NCBI GenBank assembly: GCA_965224515.1
Contig: OZ245051.1
Coordinates: 2,728,001-2,792,000, forward strand
DNA: 64,000 nt
From: Sedimenticola_A sp040506425
GTDB lineage: Bacteria > Pseudomonadota > Gammaproteobacteria > Chromatiales > Chromatiaceae
Reading direction: 5' to 3'
Part shown: positions 32,587 to 42,000 of the stretch, piece after piece
How positions within the stretch are numbered: the stretch's first letter is position 1
Layout of the letters: every line of letters begins with the position of its first letter
Translations under genes and position numbers: made by a program
The notes under the pieces: model-generated
The model's database searches: none
Told to the model about the DNA's origin: nothing
Seen by the model: only the letters and a program-made list of their open reading frames with translations

Positions 32587-33495
32587 ATGGGCCGACGCCG
32601 TCAAAGAGGCCGCGATGTGCAGGGTATCCTGCTGCTCGATAAACCCCTCGGCAAGACCTCAAATGATGCCCTGCAGAGGGTGAAACGTCTCTTTTTTGCC
32701 AAGAAAGCTGGACACACCGGTAGCCTTGATCCACTGGCCGATGGGTTGCTGCCACTCTGTTTTGGTGCCGCCACCAAGGTTTCGGCTTTTCTGCTGGATG
32801 CCGAGAAGCGCTACCACGTTAAGGTAAAGCTTGGCGAAACCACCGCCACCGGGGACTCAGAGGGTGAGATTACGCAAACCCGTTCAGTTGAGGGCGTCTC
32901 CGAGAGTGATATCAGCGCAGTCCTGGAGCAGTTCAGAGGCGAGATCCAGCAGATTCCCCCCATGTACTCTGCACTGAAGCACAAGGGCGAGCGCCTCTAC
33001 AAGCTGGCCCGTGAAGGGGTGGAAGTGGAGCGTGAACCCCGCAGCGTCACCATCTATGAATTAACCCTCACCGCCTGTGATCTGCCTGAATTTGAGCTGG
33101 ATGTGCGTTGCTCCAAGGGAACCTATATCCGCACCCTTGCTGAAGATATCGGTGAGGCCCTTGGGTGCGGAGCCCACGTTGCCGCCCTAAGGCGCACCGG
33201 GGTGGGGCCATATGATCAGGATGGCATGGTGACCATGGAGCAGGTGGAGCAGGCGGCTGAAGAGGGCAATGCCTCTCTGGATGCCCTGCTGCAGCCGATT
33301 GATTCCGCACTGGTCAGCTGGCCTGAAATTCATTTGAATGCCGACAGCAGCTTCTACCTGCGCCAGGGCCAGCCAGTATTGGTACCCAATGCGCCGACCG
33401 AGGGCCATGTGCGGCTCTACGACGAGAAAGAGGCATTTATCGGTATTGGAGAGATTCTGGACGACGGGCGCGTTGCGCCGCGGCGTCTGCTCTGA
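32587..33495 (+). CDS. truB: tRNA pseudouridine-55 synthase TruB
   Basis: 302 aa. It makes pseudouridine 55 in the T loop of tRNAs. The catalytic aspartate is in HTGSLDPLADGLLPLCFG. GILLLDKPLGKTSNDAL is the start motif and RCSKGTYIRTLAEDIG the C-terminal signature. Eight bases separate it from rbfA. Confidence 0.96.
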   Translation: MGRRRQRGRDVQGILLLDKPLGKTSNDALQRVKRLFFAKKAGHTGSLDPLADGLLPLCFGAATKVSAFLLDAEKRYHVKVKLGETTATGDSEGEITQTRSVEGVSESDISAVLEQFRGEIQQIPPMYSALKHKGERLYKLAREGVEVEREPRSVTIYELTLTACDLPEFELDVRCSKGTYIRTLAEDIGEALGCGAHVAALRRTGVGPYDQDGMVTMEQVEQAAEEGNASLDALLQPIDSALVSWPEIHLNADSSFYLRQGQPVLVPNAPTEGHVRLYDEKEAFIGIGEILDDGRVAPRRLL

Positions 33496-33549
33496 TTTGG
33501 CCCAAAAGGTGGCCATAAACAGTATTATCGGCTTGATAAGACTAAAAAT

Positions 33550-33578
33550 TTGATTGGGTTGGAAAAACCCATCATACT
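33550..33578 (+). promoter_or_regulatory. Possible sigma-70 promoter of rpsO
   Basis: TTGATT, a 17-base spacer and CATACT, in the 222-base gap before rpsO. It is a moderate match only; rpsO often has its own promoter in this operon. Confidence 0.35.
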
Positions 33579-33717
33579 CTGCACTTTTCCGATCCTGGGC
33601 GGCATTGCCGGCTGCGCAGGTATCGCTGAAACAGCCCCTTTTCGGGGCGGTGTGGCCCCTCTCTGAACTCATATCGGAGGCGGGCGTTGTATTAACTGAA
33701 ATCATGAGGAAAAACCA

Positions 33718-33987
33718 ATGGCAATGAACGCAGAACAGAAGAAAGCAGTAGTAGAAGAGTACGGCCAGGGCGCCAACGACACCGGCAGCCCCGAAGTGCA
33801 GGTTGCACTGCTGACCAGCCGTATCAATCAACTGACCGAGCACTTTGCAGATCATAAGCATGATCACCACTCGCGCCGTGGACTGGTGCGCATGGTTAAC
33901 TCCCGCCGCAAATTGCTGGACTACCTGAAATCAAAAGATGTCGAACGCTATCGCAGCCTGATCAAACGTCTTGGCCTGCGTCGCTAA
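33718..33987 (+). CDS. rpsO: 30S ribosomal protein S15
   Basis: 89 aa, the standard length. GSPEVQVALLTSRINQLTEHF, HKHDHHSRRGLVRMVNSRRKLLDYLK and RYRSLIKRLGLRR are invariant S15 segments that bind the 16S rRNA three-way junction. It is followed after 35 bases by pnp, as in E. coli. Confidence 0.98.
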   Translation: MAMNAEQKKAVVEEYGQGANDTGSPEVQVALLTSRINQLTEHFADHKHDHHSRRGLVRMVNSRRKLLDYLKSKDVERYRSLIKRLGLRR

Positions 33988-34022
33988 CCTGGTCCACAAC
34001 CAGTAAATAAGAGGACACAATT

Positions 34023-36113
34023 GTGACCGCTATAAAAAAAGAGTTTCAGTTTGGTGACCACACTGTAACCATTGAGACCGGCGAGATCGCCCGTCAGGCC
34101 GATGGTGCAGTCATGATCAACATGGGAGATACCGTGGTGCTGTGCACCGTGGTTGGCGCCAAGCATCCAATGGAAGGACGTGATTTCTTTCCCCTGACCG
34201 TGGACTACCAGGAAAAGACCTACGCTGCGGGTAAGATCCCCGGTGGTTTCTTCCGCCGTGAAGGTCGCCCTTCAGAGAAGGAGATCCTGGTCTCCCGCCT
34301 GATCGATCGTCCAATCCGCCCACTGTTTCCCAAGGGCTACAAGAACGAAACCCAGGTGATCTGTACCGTCAAATCCCTGAACCCCGAGGTTGATCCGGAG
34401 ATTCCTTCACTGATCGGTACCTCTGCGGCACTGGCCATCTCAGGTCTGCCGTTCCAGGGTCCTGTCGGCGCAGCCCGTGTCGGTTACAAGGATGGCGAGT
34501 ACCTGCTCAACCAGGCCACAGTTGGCCTGAGCGAAGAGAGCGACCTCGACCTGATCGTTTCCGGTACAGCAGATGCCGTGCTGATGGTTGAATCTGAAGC
34601 CAACGAACTCTCTGAAGAGGTGATGCTGGGTGCTGTACTGTTCGGTCACGAACAGATGCAGGTGGTTATCCAGGCTATCAACGAGCTGGCTGCAGAAGTC
34701 AACAAACCCGTATTCGAGTACACCGTACCCGAAGAGAACACCTCGCTGGCTGAGACTGTTACGTCTGTTGCCGGCGGTGCCATGGCTGAAGCCTACACTA
34801 CCGCAGACAAGATGGAGCGTTACGGCAAGGTCGACGCAGTGGTTGCCGATGCTGTTGAGAAAATCTGCAGTGGCGACGACGCTGAGTACACCGAAGCTGA
34901 AGTCAAGGGTGCCCTGGACAAGCTGAAGAAGCGCACCGTTCGCGGTCGCATCCTGGCAGGCGAGCCCCGTATCGATGGTCGCGACACCAAGACTGTCCGT
35001 CCGATTACCGTACGCACCGGTGTTCTGCCCCGTACCCACGGATCTGCACTGTTCACCCGTGGCGAGACCCAGTCACTGGTCGTCACCACCCTGGGTACAG
35101 AGCGTGATTCCCAGATCATCGACGCACTGGAAGGCTCACGCAAAGAGGCCTTCATGCTGCACTACAACTTCCCTCCCTTCTGTGTAGGTGAGACTGGTCG
35201 TGTAGGCAGCCCCAAGCGTCGTGAGATCGGTCACGGCCGTCTGGCCAAGCGTGGTGTAAGCGCATGCATGCCGACCATCACCGACTTTCCATACTCCATT
35301 CGTGTGGTTTCCGAGATCACTGAGTCCAACGGTTCCAGCTCCATGGCTTCCGTTTGCGGCACCAGCCTCTCCCTGATGGATGCAGGTGTTCCCATCAAGT
35401 CACCCATCGCCGGTGTGGCCATGGGCCTGATCAAGGAAGACGATGCATTTGCCGTACTGACCGACATCCTGGGTGATGAAGATCACCTCGGCGACATGGA
35501 CTTCAAAGTGGCCGGTACCATCAACGGTGTTAACGCGCTGCAGATGGACATCAAGATCACCGGTATCACCAAGGAGATCATGGAGATCGCCCTCGACCAG
35601 GCCAAAGATGGACGTATGTTCATCCTGGAAGAGATGAACAAGGCGATCAACGCACCTCGTGAAGAGATGTCTGAGCACGCGCCTCGCATCATCTCCTTCA
35701 AGATTGATCCCGACAAGATCCGCGACGTGATCGGTAAGGGTGGTGTCACCATCCGCACCATCACCGAAGAAACCGGCGCAACTGTCGACGTTACCGATGA
35801 TGGTATGGTCAAGGTCTTCTCTGTGGATAAGGCGGCTGGCGAAGATGCCAGGAAGCGTATCGAACTGATCACCGCTGACGTTGAAGTCGGCACCATCTAT
35901 GAAGGCAAGGTTGCACGCCTGATGGACTTCGGTGCTTTCGTCACCATCCTGCCGGGTCGTGACGGCCTGGTTCACATCTCTCAGATCTGTGAAGAGCGTG
36001 TGGAGAAGGTGAGCGACAAGCTTGCTGAAGGCGACGTTATCAAGGTCAAGGTTCTGGAAGTCGACAAGCAGGGCCGTATCCGTCTCAGCATGAAGGCGGT
36101 TGACCAGGAGTGA
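34023..36113 (+). CDS. pnp: Polyribonucleotide nucleotidyltransferase (PNPase)
   Basis: 696 aa with a GTG start. A 3'-5' phosphorolytic exoribonuclease of the degradosome. Two RNase PH-like cores (GKIPGGFFRREGRPSEKEIL, and HYNFPPFCVGETGRVGSPKRREIGHG), then a KH domain (IRDVIGKGGVTIRTI) and an S1 domain (YEGKVARLMDFGAFVTILPG). It ends soon after S1 with no long tail. A strong terminator follows. Confidence 0.97.
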   Translation: MTAIKKEFQFGDHTVTIETGEIARQADGAVMINMGDTVVLCTVVGAKHPMEGRDFFPLTVDYQEKTYAAGKIPGGFFRREGRPSEKEILVSRLIDRPIRPLFPKGYKNETQVICTVKSLNPEVDPEIPSLIGTSAALAISGLPFQGPVGAARVGYKDGEYLLNQATVGLSEESDLDLIVSGTADAVLMVESEANELSEEVMLGAVLFGHEQMQVVIQAINELAAEVNKPVFEYTVPEENTSLAETVTSVAGGAMAEAYTTADKMERYGKVDAVVADAVEKICSGDDAEYTEAEVKGALDKLKKRTVRGRILAGEPRIDGRDTKTVRPITVRTGVLPRTHGSALFTRGETQSLVVTTLGTERDSQIIDALEGSRKEAFMLHYNFPPFCVGETGRVGSPKRREIGHGRLAKRGVSACMPTITDFPYSIRVVSEITESNGSSSMASVCGTSLSLMDAGVPIKSPIAGVAMGLIKEDDAFAVLTDILGDEDHLGDMDFKVAGTINGVNALQMDIKITGITKEIMEIALDQAKDGRMFILEEMNKAINAPREEMSEHAPRIISFKIDPDKIRDVIGKGGVTIRTITEETGATVDVTDDGMVKVFSVDKAAGEDARKRIELITADVEVGTIYEGKVARLMDFGAFVTILPGRDGLVHISQICEERVEKVSDKLAEGDVIKVKVLEVDKQGRIRLSMKAVDQE

Positions 36114-36133
36114 TCCTGATCAGACCCTGAACG

Positions 36134-36162
36134 AAAAAAGAGGCCCTCGGGCCTCTTTTTTT
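36134..36162 (+). terminator. Terminator after pnp
   Basis: A 12-bp stem AAAAAAGAGGCC/GGCCTCTTTTTT with loop CTCG ends the rimP-pnp operon; it can work on both strands. Confidence 0.88.
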
Positions 36163-36170
36163 ATGTGCAG

Positions 36171-36431
36171 GATGTACGGACAGGAAACTGCTCCTTGTGT
36201 TTCCTGCACTTCCGCCATCCCTGGCGGTCGGTAAAAGATTGCTCCTGCATTTTTCACACTTCCGCCATCCCTGGCGGTCGTATACCGCGGGTGTACGACT
36301 GCAAGGATGCAGGAGGTAGAGCGAAGTAGGATGCGAGAGCCGGGGAATGCGCTGGAGGGGTGAATGTACATGATGTACAGACAGGAAACTGCTCCTTGTG
36401 TTTCCTGTACTTCCGCCATCCTTGGCGACCG
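36171..36431. repeat. Cluster of 60-bp intergenic repeats
   Basis: Copies lie at 36171-36230 and 36372-36431 (about 55 of 60 bases identical), with a partial copy at 36238-36280. Each contains TTTCCTG and ends in the small hairpin CCGCCATCC-TGGCGG. The repeats fill most of the 382-base gap between pnp and the next gene. Confidence 0.8.
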
Positions 36432-36495
36432 TCTGCCGCAGATGCAAGGATGCACCGGAGCGGCGAATGTACAGGGCGTACTGATCAGTTACGAA

Positions 36496-36834
36496 TTAAA
36501 TGTCTCCGGCCAGTTTGCTGCCCAGCAATTCAGTGGCTGCGGTATTGGGAAACTGAACACCGCTTCCCATGTTGTGTTCCGCTATGTCGCGGGCATTGTC
36601 GATATGCATGTGCGCATCGTCGATGAGTCCGGCCTGATAGGATCGCTTGGCCATCTTTGCCAGCAGTTGGGGTACACCGTTGTTCATGCCGGAATAGTGG
36701 GAGTAGAGAATCATCGTCTGCACATTGTCATGTTTGGCCATGAAGTGACTCTTGCTTGCACCGCTTTCAGATGCAAAAGCAGAAGTTGCAAACATGAATG
36801 CTACAGCGCTGATTGAAACAGTTACCTTTTTCAT
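36496..36834 (-). CDS. Small secreted protein of unknown function
   Basis: 112 aa from MKKVTVSISAVAFMF at 36834, behind GGAGAAT; the longer frame to 37038 is upstream DNA. A signal peptide is cut after TSAFA. The mature part has SHFMAKHDNVQTMILYSHYSG and AHMHIDNARDIAEHN, with several His and Met residues but no Cys. The family is not recognised. It faces the 60-bp repeat cluster, with no partner gene. Confidence 0.65.
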   Translation of the reverse strand: MKKVTVSISAVAFMFATSAFASESGASKSHFMAKHDNVQTMILYSHYSGMNNGVPQLLAKMAKRSYQAGLIDDAHMHIDNARDIAEHNMGSGVQFPNTAATELLGSKLAGDI

Positions 36835-37200
36835 GGGTATTCTCCGATAAATTTGTGGTTCGTATACATGGTTAACGGTTGAGATCGAAAAACCTTCCAT
36901 CCCACTCGGATAAAAAGAGACCCTCATTTTCACTACAGGGAAACCCGGTAATACATATGGAAATAACCATCCCAGTTCAGCAGGTTTCAATTTAAAGCCG
37001 GAAATGCTGGAAGAGTTTTTCAGTTTGCGGTGGCACACTGAAAAACTCGTAACCCATTGTTAATTAACGGTTGTTAATCCTAAGGTGTTTCCTGTTTAAC
37101 GACCCTGGCTGCTACGGCAGTGAAGGGGCATAAATCGTGAGTGGAGATTAGCACTGCCTGTTTCCGGCCAATGTGAAGGGGGTCATTTTTTGTCTTTTAT

Positions 37201-37219
37201 CCAATGAAAATTTCATTGG
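37201..37219. other. Inverted repeat in 610-base gap
   Basis: CCAATGA (37201-37207) and TCATTGG (37213-37219). It is a possible operator in the 37039-37648 gap, which otherwise holds only the terminator at 37442-37467. An open frame at 37256-37552 has no family features. Confidence 0.3.
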
Positions 37220-37439
37220 AAATGGTGATAAACGTGAAAGAGATCACACTCTGAAATGCGATTAAAAATCCCTGAAATTCAGGGCTTCGGTCAGGCAGTC
37301 AAAAGTTCACGCTGTGTGCGGGGCTGTTACGGTAGATATTGGATTTCGAGCTGGAAACAGATCGTCCTGGAAGGCAGCATGATTTATCAGTGTCTGAAGG
37401 ATAAAACTTCAGGTCTGCCGGCAGATCCCCCAGGCAAAG

Positions 37440-37467
37440 AAAAACCGGCACATCCCTGGGCCGGTTT
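37440..37467 (-). terminator. Terminator downstream of ABC exporter gene
   Basis: GCCGGTTT (37460-37467) and AAACCGGC (37442-37449) form an 8-bp stem. On the minus strand it is followed by a T-rich run. Confidence 0.6.
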
Positions 37468-37648
37468 CTTGCATCATCCTGATATGGGGCTTCTTCCCTG
37501 CCAGGTTCCCTCTGGCTGTTGCTCCCTGAGGCGATCTCCTTATCTCTTGTAATAATTATGGGTCTTGATCTGAAAAGTGGTTATAAGGAGTGGCTTCAAC
37601 TCTTGTAGGAAAAATCTGAAGCGTTGATAGGGAATCCCTCCTGGGCGC

Positions 37649-39487
37649 TTACTGTCGCTGTTTTCCGTAGAGTGAGGCATAGAGCCCGGCATTTTCGATC
37701 AGCTCGTCGTGGGAACCCTCCTCGACGATACGCCCGTCCTCGAATACCAACGCCCTGTCAGCCTGTTTTACCGCACTCAGACGATGGGCAATGATAAGGG
37801 TGGTGCGTCCCTGGAGAAACCTTTGAAGAGCCTCGTGCAACCTGTGTTCCGTGGTCGTATCCAGGGCTGAAGTGGCTTCGTCCAGGATAACCACCCTGGG
37901 GTCGGTAAGTACCATGCGGGCCACTGCCAGGCGTTGACGTTGTCCACCTGACAGTCGTATGCCACCGCGGCCGATCAGGGTGTTCAATCCATGGTCCAGC
38001 TCCCGGATGATCTCGTCCAGCTGGGCTACTTTCAATGCCTCCCAGAGCTTGGTGTCATCAATTTCGCGACCAAGGGTGAGGTTGACCCTTACCGTATCGT
38101 TGAACAGGGCCGGGTGCTGCAGCACCGTGGCAACATTGTCCCTGACCACATCCATTCCTATCTCGTTGACGGGTACATCGTCAAAACGAATCTGGCCCGA
38201 TTCCGGGGTGTATAGCCCGAGTATGACCTGCACCAGGGTGGTCTTACCCCCGCCGCTGGCTCCGACAAGGGCGATTTTTTCACCTGCCCTGGCATTGAGG
38301 GAGACATCGTTCAATACCAGGGGGCCATCGCCATAGCGAAAGCGTATTCTCTCCAGGTGCAGCGTCGTGGTGGTTTTACCTGAGAAGGGGTTTGCGTGGT
38401 GTGGGTAGTCCGGTTCCAGATCAATGGTCATCAGGCTGTTGATACGATCCAGGGCAGCACGGGCACCGTTGTATGCGTACTGCACGGCAAGTACCTCCTG
38501 TACCGGCCCCATCATGAACCAGAGATAGGCGAAGACAGCCAGCATCTGTCCGATGGTGAGATCTGAGTAGAGCACCATAAGCATGCTGACTGCCCGGAAT
38601 ATATCAAAGCCAAACAGAAAGACTGCAAAGGATAGCCGCTGTGCTGCATCACTCTTCCAGGTAAAGGCCACTGAGTGGTGTCTGATATTGTCAGCCTTGC
38701 CGATGATGCGACTGATGTAGTGCTGCTCACGATTACTGGCCCGGATCTGCTGAATGGCGTCCAGGGTCTCTGACAGAGACTCCTGGAACAGTTGATAGGC
38801 ACTGTTTTCACGTTTCTTCAGCGCTTTTACCTTGCGCCCGAAGACAGTCGTGACATAGATCACCACCGGGTTCAGAAAGAGGATGAACAGGGCCAGTTGC
38901 CAGTGCATCCAGAGCAACACCACTGCGGTGCCGGCGATGCTCAGTACGGCCACAAGGAATTTACTGGTGACCACGCCGAGAAAGTTGTCCACCGAGTCGA
39001 GGTCGGTCACCAGGTGTGAGGCGACCGTGCCGCTGCCCAGGGTTTCGTATTCCGACATGGATACCCGCTCAAGCCGTTGCAGCAGGCTGCGCCTTATGCG
39101 GTAGGTTACATCCTTGGAGATGATGGTGAATTGACGGGTCTGCCAGACCGCAAACACCAGTGCGAGCAGGCGCATAAGCAGGGTCAGAAACAGAATGGTC
39201 AGGATATAGAGCACCGGGTGGTGCCAGCTCTGTGGGAACAGGCCGTTGATGGTGTTTACGGCAAACCCCGGCTGTTCCAAAAGCACCTCGTCCACCAGCA
39301 GGGGGATGAGCAGGGGGATGGGTACTGCGACAATGGTGCCCAGAATAGCAATAAGATTGGCCTTGGTCAGCTCCCTGGAGTGCTCAAGGACCATGGCAAC
39401 CACCTCACGCCAGCTATAAATTCTGCTACGGATTCCGCTCGGCTGGTGGTCTACAGGGGTGTCTGTCTGGGCGGTCACAATATTCAA
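37649..39487 (-). CDS. ABC exporter, fused membrane and ATPase domains
   Basis: 612 aa. A type I half-transporter that would work as a homodimer. About six membrane helices (residues 40-330) precede the ATPase domain with Walker A GASGGGKTT, signature LSGGQRQRL, Walker B RVVILDEATSALD and the His switch IIAHRLS. It resembles MsbA/Atm1/toxin-type exporters; the substrate is not clear. It is divergent from the M23 peptidase gene. Confidence 0.88.
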   Translation of the reverse strand: MNIVTAQTDTPVDHQPSGIRSRIYSWREVVAMVLEHSRELTKANLIAILGTIVAVPIPLLIPLLVDEVLLEQPGFAVNTINGLFPQSWHHPVLYILTILFLTLLMRLLALVFAVWQTRQFTIISKDVTYRIRRSLLQRLERVSMSEYETLGSGTVASHLVTDLDSVDNFLGVVTSKFLVAVLSIAGTAVVLLWMHWQLALFILFLNPVVIYVTTVFGRKVKALKKRENSAYQLFQESLSETLDAIQQIRASNREQHYISRIIGKADNIRHHSVAFTWKSDAAQRLSFAVFLFGFDIFRAVSMLMVLYSDLTIGQMLAVFAYLWFMMGPVQEVLAVQYAYNGARAALDRINSLMTIDLEPDYPHHANPFSGKTTTTLHLERIRFRYGDGPLVLNDVSLNARAGEKIALVGASGGGKTTLVQVILGLYTPESGQIRFDDVPVNEIGMDVVRDNVATVLQHPALFNDTVRVNLTLGREIDDTKLWEALKVAQLDEIIRELDHGLNTLIGRGGIRLSGGQRQRLAVARMVLTDPRVVILDEATSALDTTTEHRLHEALQRFLQGRTTLIIAHRLSAVKQADRALVFEDGRIVEEGSHDELIENAGLYASLYGKQRQ

Positions 39488-39650
39488 AATTCCGGGAATG
39501 TTCTGGCGTTGGCGCAGTCATATCTGCGTTACATCATTATTTCACGTTCGTTGGCCATTGAGTATCGCTCTGCCTCATCTGCATACCATTTCATGTCGAG
39601 CGGTGAGATACTTGCCAGGTTATGCCGATTTATAAATTACGAAGCAAATT

Positions 39651-40517
39651 ATGAACCTGAGAAATAACTGTTTTGCCCTGTTAGCGGGAATCTTCATTGC
39701 ATTTCCTGTCCTGGCGGGGGTGAGCCTGAAAGGGAATGCCGTTCAGGGCGGGTTGATGGAAGGGCGCGTCGAGCCTGGTTCCACAGTGTCTGTGGATGGC
39801 ACCAAGGTACGGGTGTCCGCTGAAGGGGTTTTTCTGATTGCATTTGGCCGCGATCACGGCAAGAGCAGCCGTTTCAAGGTCACCTCGCCAGACGGCAGTG
39901 TGCTGGAGCAGGTGATCGATGTTGCCAAGCGTGAATACCGGATACAGCGTATTGATGGTCTGCCCAAACGCAAAGTGGTACCCAACAAGAAGGACCTTGA
40001 ACGTATACGCAAAGAGTCCGCCATGATCGGCAAGGCCCGGCGTAGGGATGATAGAAGAGCAGATTTCCTTAGTGGTTGGATCTGGCCTGTGGAAGGCCCT
40101 ATTTCAGGGGTTTACGGCAGTCAGCGCATCCTCAACGGCAAGCCGCGTCGTCCCCATTTCGGGGTGGATATCGCCATGCCGGTAGGTACTCCCGTGAAGG
40201 CCCCGGCCGATGGGGTAGTGACCTTTATACACCCGGATATGTTTTTTTCCGGCGGAACGATGATCGTCGATCACGGTCACAGACTTTCATCATCTTTCCT
40301 TCATCTGAACAAAATACTTGTCAAGGAAGGAGAGCGGGTGAAGCAGGGTGATGTCATTGCCGAGGTTGGAAAGACGGGACGGGTTACAGGAGCCCACCTG
40401 GACTGGCGCATGAACTATCACAAACACCGCATCGATCCTCAGCTCCTGGTTCCGCCGATGCCTGAAAAGGCTGTGAAAACAGATGCTAAGGCTGCTATGC
40501 CTGAAAAGGGCAGCTGA
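39651..40517 (+). CDS. Secreted M23-family metallopeptidase
   Basis: 288 aa with a signal peptide (MNLRNNCFALLAGIFIAFPVLAG). An N-terminal beta-domain leads into a LytM/M23 domain (about 130-265). The zinc-binding HFGVDIA and the later LHLN and HLDWRMNYH segments keep the metal and catalytic residues, so it is probably an active peptidoglycan endopeptidase. The Lys/Ala-rich tail repeats MPEK. It is followed by a TolC-type gene. Confidence 0.88.
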   Translation: MNLRNNCFALLAGIFIAFPVLAGVSLKGNAVQGGLMEGRVEPGSTVSVDGTKVRVSAEGVFLIAFGRDHGKSSRFKVTSPDGSVLEQVIDVAKREYRIQRIDGLPKRKVVPNKKDLERIRKESAMIGKARRRDDRRADFLSGWIWPVEGPISGVYGSQRILNGKPRRPHFGVDIAMPVGTPVKAPADGVVTFIHPDMFFSGGTMIVDHGHRLSSSFLHLNKILVKEGERVKQGDVIAEVGKTGRVTGAHLDWRMNYHKHRIDPQLLVPPMPEKAVKTDAKAAMPEKGS

Positions 40518-40591
40518 ACTACCGGTGTTACGCCAAGGCGGATATACTTAGCCCCATGTGTCATTTTGACCTACACGGATATTGGAAAAAG

Positions 40592-41896
40592 ATGAAGAAG
40601 AAGCTACTGCCACTGCTGGTTTCCCTGATAGTTGCCTCTCCTGTGTTTGGAGAGGACCTGAGTCAGGTTTATGCACTGGCCAAAGAGAACGACCCTCAAC
40701 TTATGGCTGCCAGGGCCGAGAGGGATTCTGCACTGGAGGCAAGACCCCAGGCCAAAGCAGCCCTGCTGCCCAACATTTCTCTCACGGGCAATGCAAACAG
40801 GACCCGGAGGGACGTGGAGAGTTCCCCCTCGGGTGCAAGCAAAAGCACTTACGGTACTTCCCAGCTTCAGTTGAAGCTCTCCCAGCCCATCTATCACCGT
40901 GACTACTGGATTCAGCTGGAACAGGCGGACAAACAGATCGCCCAGGCCGAGACGGGCTTTGCCGTGGAAGAGCAGGGCCTGATTGTCCGCGTTGCAGAGG
41001 CCTACTTCGATGTGCTGTCTGCCCAGGAGAGTCTTGAGTTTGCCCAGTCAGAGAATGCGGCCATTGCACGTCAGCTGGATCAGGCGAAGCAGCGTTTTGA
41101 AGTGGGTTTGATCGCCATTACCGCAGTACATGAAGCACAGGCGGCATTCGATCAGTCACGGGCCGACCTGATCAATGCGGAAAACAAACTGGACAACGGC
41201 TGGGAAGCCTTGCATGAGATCATCAAGACCCCGGTTAGCGAACTGGCACCCGTAGTGGATGAACTTCCATTGAATCCGCCTGAACCCAAGGCTATTGATC
41301 AGTGGGCTGAGACGGCTCAGCAACAGAACCTGGGGGTACAATCGGCCCGCTACAGCACCGAAATTGCACGGCAGAATATCGATGTGCAGCGCTCGGGACA
41401 CTACCCGACCCTCGATCTTGTGGGGTCCCACAGTCTGGACCGCAGCAGCAGCTCCAGCGGCACCGATGCAGACACCACCAGTCTGGGTCTGCAGCTCAAT
41501 GTACCTCTCTATTCCGGAGGCAGTGTCAGCTCAAAGACACGCCAGGCCGTATTTGACCTGGAGGCCGCCCAGCAAAACCTTGACAAGCAGCGCCGGTCGG
41601 TCAATCGCCAGGTGAGAGACGCTTACCGTGGTGTATTGGCGGGTATCAGCACTGTTGAGGCCCTCAAGGCCAGTACCGTCTCTGCCCAGAGTGCCCTGGA
41701 AGCCACCGAGGCAGGTTTTGAGGTGGGTACGCGAACCATGGTTGACGTGCTCAATGCACAACGGGACCTGTTCCGTGCTCGCAGCAACTATTCATCTGTC
41801 CGTTATAACTATATCCTCAGCGGACTTCAGTTGAAACAGGCTGCCGGTACCCTTGCAGAAAAGGATCTGGCAGACGTCAACAGCTGGTTGAAGTAA
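40592..41896 (+). CDS. TolC-family outer membrane efflux protein
   Basis: 434 aa from MKKKLLPLLVSLIVASPVFG at 40592; an earlier in-frame ATG at 40556 would hide the signal peptide. It shows the TolC internal duplication of helical hairpins, with AKENDPQLMAARAERDSALEA, QAKQRFEVGLIAITAVHEAQAAFDQ and VGTRTMVDVLNAQRDLF. It forms the trimeric outer-membrane exit duct of type I or RND export systems, perhaps with the nearby ABC exporter. A terminator follows. Confidence 0.92.
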   Translation: MKKKLLPLLVSLIVASPVFGEDLSQVYALAKENDPQLMAARAERDSALEARPQAKAALLPNISLTGNANRTRRDVESSPSGASKSTYGTSQLQLKLSQPIYHRDYWIQLEQADKQIAQAETGFAVEEQGLIVRVAEAYFDVLSAQESLEFAQSENAAIARQLDQAKQRFEVGLIAITAVHEAQAAFDQSRADLINAENKLDNGWEALHEIIKTPVSELAPVVDELPLNPPEPKAIDQWAETAQQQNLGVQSARYSTEIARQNIDVQRSGHYPTLDLVGSHSLDRSSSSSGTDADTTSLGLQLNVPLYSGGSVSSKTRQAVFDLEAAQQNLDKQRRSVNRQVRDAYRGVLAGISTVEALKASTVSAQSALEATEAGFEVGTRTMVDVLNAQRDLFRARSNYSSVRYNYILSGLQLKQAAGTLAEKDLADVNSWLK

Positions 41897-41917
41897 GCTC
41901 GGGATGGTGACTCTGCA

Positions 41918-41943
41918 GAACGGGGCCCTCAGGCCCCGTTTTG
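41918..41943 (+). terminator. Terminator after TolC-family gene
   Basis: ACGGGGCC (41920-41927) pairs with GGCCCCGT (41932-41939), loop CTCA, then TTTT. Confidence 0.85.
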
Positions 41944-42000
41944 ATTGTTCCTGGATAAACACACACTGCGCGAAAGCGGGTAAGTCGATACAATAGGCCC

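Noticed and set aside
37256..37552. 98-codon frame in the gap before the ABC exporter
   Set aside because: It runs through a terminator hairpin, has no good ribosome site and no recognisable domain.
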